Shown in pieces: positions 61,582 through 64,000 of a stretch of 64,000 nucleotides of DNA. The stretch is from Spirosoma radiotolerans. GTDB lineage: Bacteria; Bacteroidota; Bacteroidia; Cytophagales; Spirosomataceae. The notes beneath the pieces were generated by a model. It worked only from the letters and a program-made list of their open reading frames with translations. It did not search any database and had not been told where the DNA came from. Position numbers and translations under genes: made by a program. The first letter of the stretch is position 1. Each line of letters starts with the position of its first letter. The DNA lies in contig NZ_CP010429.1 in assembly GCF_000974425.1 (NCBI RefSeq), forward strand, positions 2,790,001 through 2,854,000. Reading direction: 5' to 3'.

Positions 61582-62943
61582 TTACTTCAGCTTCTGCATC
61601 CCAACCTGGTCGGCCAGTCGGTTTATCTCCTGGTTAATCAGGTTCGGTACGTCCGGTGCCCAGGTGCTCGGTAAGCCATAGACCATCTGCGATGAAGCGC
61701 CCTCATAGCCGCCTTCCTGCAGGATAGTGGCTGAAGGGATGTAGCCCATAACGTCGTTGGAATAGCCTATCACGAAAATGTCCTGTCCAAAGCGTTTCTT
61801 ACAGTCGAGGGCATATTGAATCACGAGTTCGCCACCAAAACTCAGGATGGATTGGTTACCCAATTGCCAGACCTGTACCGGATAGGCGTAGTGGCTTATG
61901 AAGGCCTTTCCTTTTTTCTTTTCAGCCAGCAAACGGGTTGCCCACCGTTTCAGATAACCCTCGTTTTCCTGAATGGTCTTTGTCAATTCCGCTTCGGAGG
62001 GTGGAACGGAAAGCGGGAGTTGAATTTCGGAATAGGCGGTACGAATCTGGGACGATAGGGTACGCATGGGCTCGTCGAGGACCCGGTCAACGGCAGCGGC
62101 CAACTCCCGCCCATATTGGCGGGCAAGGGGTATGGTTCGACGGGGCAATGGGTTCTGATCGCCAGCCGCGCCCTGAAAAAACAGGGCCGTTACGCCGGGA
62201 TGCGCTTTCTCCAACTCCAGTTGCGCAAAGCCCGCGTAGTCGCCCGACCATTGGTACAAATCCAGCACCGTAGGGTGGCAGGCGTACCCAAAGACAATGG
62301 ATTTAAGTTTACCTCTGGTGTCAGTAATTTTGATGACAGGAACCGCGTAGTCGTTCGGTCCTTTCAGCTCGGTTTGTTCCAGCAGGGCGCCTTCCTTGTT
62401 GTTTCGCCGATTCACCTGAAAGCGCGTAACCCCGTTTTGGGAGAATACTTCAGCGGGTTCCAGTTTTTGCAATGCCTGGCCAACCAGCGTTACGATCTGC
62501 GCTTCCAGCCATCTGGAATATCGATCAATTTTGGCCTGTTCGGCCGCATCAAGTGGGTAAATATCCTGTAGCGCGTTGTCTAACACCGGTCCCGAATGGG
62601 TGTGTGAGCTGTTGAGAATAATCTGTGCTTTAGAGAGACCAAACCGGCTGTTCAGCCGTTCGCGAATACGATCCGACATGGCTTTGGGAAAGCCCAGCAT
62701 ATCGGTGGTGACCAGCACGGCCTGTTTGCCCGTTTCATCTTCCAGCGCCAGCGCTTTGGCCCATAAATCGTGGATTTTGCCATCCGCAGCGTGAGTACGG
62801 GAGGCATAACCTGCCTGCCATTGCGGTTCTGTAGGCGTAATGACCGCTTTGGCAGTCCCAGCCTTCCAGCCCTTGGCCCAGGCCGGAGAAGTGATGAATG
62901 CGCCAAGCCATATCACCCAGAAAAATCCCAATACGTTTTTCAT
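61582..62943 (-). CDS. Neutral ceramidase-like hydrolase (PF04734 N-terminal domain)
   Basis: The 453-residue product has a signal peptide (to about PAWA, 23). The neutral/alkaline ceramidase metal-site motifs follow: AVITPTEP, NSSHTHSGPVL (His-rich), FGYACHPTVLDLYQWSGDYAGFAQLELEK and FFQGAAGDQNP. The usual C-terminal Ig-like domain is missing, so it is shorter than typical ceramidases (about 650 residues). Short versions are common in Bacteroidota and may act on other amides or lipids. The stop overlaps the DegT gene start region (ATGA) on the same strand, so they are cotranscribed. Confidence 0.83.
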   Translation of the reverse strand: MKNVLGFFWVIWLGAFITSPAWAKGWKAGTAKAVITPTEPQWQAGYASRTHAADGKIHDLWAKALALEDETGKQAVLVTTDMLGFPKAMSDRIRERLNSRFGLSKAQIILNSSHTHSGPVLDNALQDIYPLDAAEQAKIDRYSRWLEAQIVTLVGQALQKLEPAEVFSQNGVTRFQVNRRNNKEGALLEQTELKGPNDYAVPVIKITDTRGKLKSIVFGYACHPTVLDLYQWSGDYAGFAQLELEKAHPGVTALFFQGAAGDQNPLPRRTIPLARQYGRELAAAVDRVLDEPMRTLSSQIRTAYSEIQLPLSVPPSEAELTKTIQENEGYLKRWATRLLAEKKKGKAFISHYAYPVQVWQLGNQSILSFGGELVIQYALDCKKRFGQDIFVIGYSNDVMGYIPSATILQEGGYEGASSQMVYGLPSTWAPDVPNLINQEINRLADQVGMQKLK

Positions 62944-64000
62944 TTCTGACTCAGGAGTTTGTCGGCGTGGGTATGAATTTTCTCGATGGCATTCGCAATT
63001 TCATCCATGTCGGCCTGGCTACCCAGCAGCATATTCTGCGTGAACCAGACGGCTTCTTCATTACACAGCCGGTCGTTTTGCGGGCAGTGGTTCCGCTCGA
63101 CGTAGCTGTTGAAGTTTAGCATTGCCCGGGGATACATTTTCTGGAAGTTTTTCGATTGGAATGCGTCGTTGAGATAGGGCATGTTGTTCAGCGTAGCGTA
63201 TCCTTTCGAGCAGGGAATACCTTCTGCTGTGAGAGCCTTTATGAACACCTCCCGCGATAAGCCTTTGAAGGCTTCTTTCTTATACCGGAAGGGGAAAAGG
63301 TGAAAAGCGGCCCGCGTTACATCGTCGTACAGTTTGTAGGGGACAATGCCTGGAATGCTCTTAATCTTTGCTTTCAGGTAAGCCGCGTTGGTGTTCCGGG
63401 TGGTTGTTTCGGCATCGAGCCGTTTTAACTGGGCCAGCCCAATAGCCGCCTGATACTCGGTTAACCGAAGTTTCGTGCCCTGAATGAGCGTGCCTGCCCC
63501 AATAACGCCCGATACCATGCCGTAGGGATTTCCGTAGTTATGATACGAGAAACAGCGATCCATAAAGGCATCATCGTTGCTCACAATGGCACCTCCTTCG
63601 CCAATGGCCAGGTTCTTGGAATTCTGAAAGCTAAAGCATCCGGCATGGCCGAAGGTGCCAACTTTTTGGTGGTTGATCTCGGCCAGATGTGCCTGACAGG
63701 CATCCTCGATCACGACCAGTTTATGCTTTTTCGCAATGGCCAGAATCTGGGGCATGTTGGCGGGTAAGCCCAGAATATGCACCGGAATAATCGCCTTTGT
63801 CCGGGGGGTAATCTTCGCTTCAATTTTAGCCGGGTCGATCTGGAACGTTTCGGGGTCAACATCCACGAATATGGGCATGGCCCCCGTTGCCAGTACGGGG
63901 GCTACCGTTCCGATAAAGGTGTAGGGCGGTACCAGGACTTCATCACCCCCGCGAATGTCCAGTTGAGCCAGTGCCGCCATGATGGCGTTGGTGCCGTTCA
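62940..64000 (-). CDS. DegT/DnrJ/EryC1/StrS family PLP aminotransferase (partial, N-terminus off the right edge)
   Basis: The frame runs to the window edge. The visible start reads NGTNAIMAALAQLDIRGGDEVLVPPYTFIG, so the true N-terminus (about 90 residues) lies beyond 64000. Motifs are VVIEDACQAHLAEINHQKVG (PLP phosphate/aldehyde region) and FSFQNSKNLAIGEGGAIV with the Schiff-base Lys. A C-terminal SxxCPxN-type tail (ERNHCPQNDRLCNEEAVWF) is also seen. DegT enzymes aminate keto-sugars, often for amino sugars in surface glycans, or transaminate cyclic ketoses. The gene overlaps the ceramidase-like gene. Confidence 0.88.
   Translation of the reverse strand, partial: NGTNAIMAALAQLDIRGGDEVLVPPYTFIGTVAPVLATGAMPIFVDVDPETFQIDPAKIEAKITPRTKAIIPVHILGLPANMPQILAIAKKHKLVVIEDACQAHLAEINHQKVGTFGHAGCFSFQNSKNLAIGEGGAIVSNDDAFMDRCFSYHNYGNPYGMVSGVIGAGTLIQGTKLRLTEYQAAIGLAQLKRLDAETTTRNTNAAYLKAKIKSIPGIVPYKLYDDVTRAAFHLFPFRYKKEAFKGLSREVFIKALTAEGIPCSKGYATLNNMPYLNDAFQSKNFQKMYPRAMLNFNSYVERNHCPQNDRLCNEEAVWFTQNMLLGSQADMDEIANAIEKIHTHADKLLSQK

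Overview
The window looks like chromosome from a Bacteroidota bacterium of the Cytophagales, most like Spirosoma or a close relative. This is a judgement from protein families and style, not from a search. The pointers are a large secreted protein with a type IX secretion (CHU_C/type B) tail, a TonB receptor with a carboxypeptidase-regulatory-like N-terminus, many lipoproteins, GlxA and AraC regulators, and TAnnTTTG -7 boxes upstream of several genes. I found no rRNA, tRNA, CRISPR array or intact insertion sequence.

Layout. 1-6.9 kb: secreted hydrolases (M28 peptidase cut by the left edge, a beta-lactamase-fold hydrolase, an M20 peptidase, YceI, a D-aminoacylase-like amidohydrolase). 6.9-13.0 kb (minus): a secreted T9SS protein, then a compact redox operon of Rieske lipoprotein, thioredoxin, ApbE, DUF4266 lipoprotein and DUF3570 protein. 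13.3-18.2 kb: a response regulator, hemF, an AlbA_2 protein, an unknown protein, and two paralogous small proteins of unknown function. 18.4-26.0 kb: a divergent D-amino-acid locus with APC permease, heme-dependent N-demethylase-like protein, enolase-family epimerase and DUF1611 (DgcN-like) protein on minus, and an Lrp regulator plus a beta-lactamase/D-aminoacylase fusion on plus. 26.2-31.6 kb: holA, a TonB receptor plus lipoprotein behind a 7-1-7 palindrome, and an SDR. 31.8-35.8 kb: a remnant of an S66 peptidase, a FAD protein and a membrane glycosyltransferase.

35.9-45.0 kb is a distinct block that is more A/T-rich by eye. It holds an AraC regulator, DUF1569, SDR, NmrA-like, two heme/DUF420-type membrane proteins, an HD hydrolase, a beta-carbonic anhydrase, a TetR regulator, a variant GAPDH and a GlxA-type regulator. 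Two of its genes share one promoter layout, and the TetR/carbonic anhydrase gap is a nested palindromic divergent promoter. It may have been acquired by transfer. 45.7-48.3 kb is degenerating DNA: a serine hydrolase lipoprotein, then a decayed Xre/RES toxin-antitoxin pair and a tiny Arg-rich ORF with a strong terminator. 48.9-54.6 kb holds lipoproteins, an S41 protease, a GH43 enzyme and small unknowns.

54.8-64.0 kb (all minus) is a sugar-catabolic cluster: DegT aminotransferase (cut by the right edge), ceramidase-like hydrolase, beta-propeller protein, a PVC-type dehydrogenase-like lipoprotein without a heme motif, a HiPIP, a sugar transporter, a broken nagA and a NagB-like deaminase. Short palindromic elements sit between several of these genes.

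The most coherent systems are the D-amino-acid/muropeptide salvage locus around 18.4-26.0 kb and the ApbE-DUF4266-DUF3570-thioredoxin-Rieske operon, whose biochemical role I cannot name. The least understood items are the two paralogous small proteins at 13.3 and 17.7 kb.
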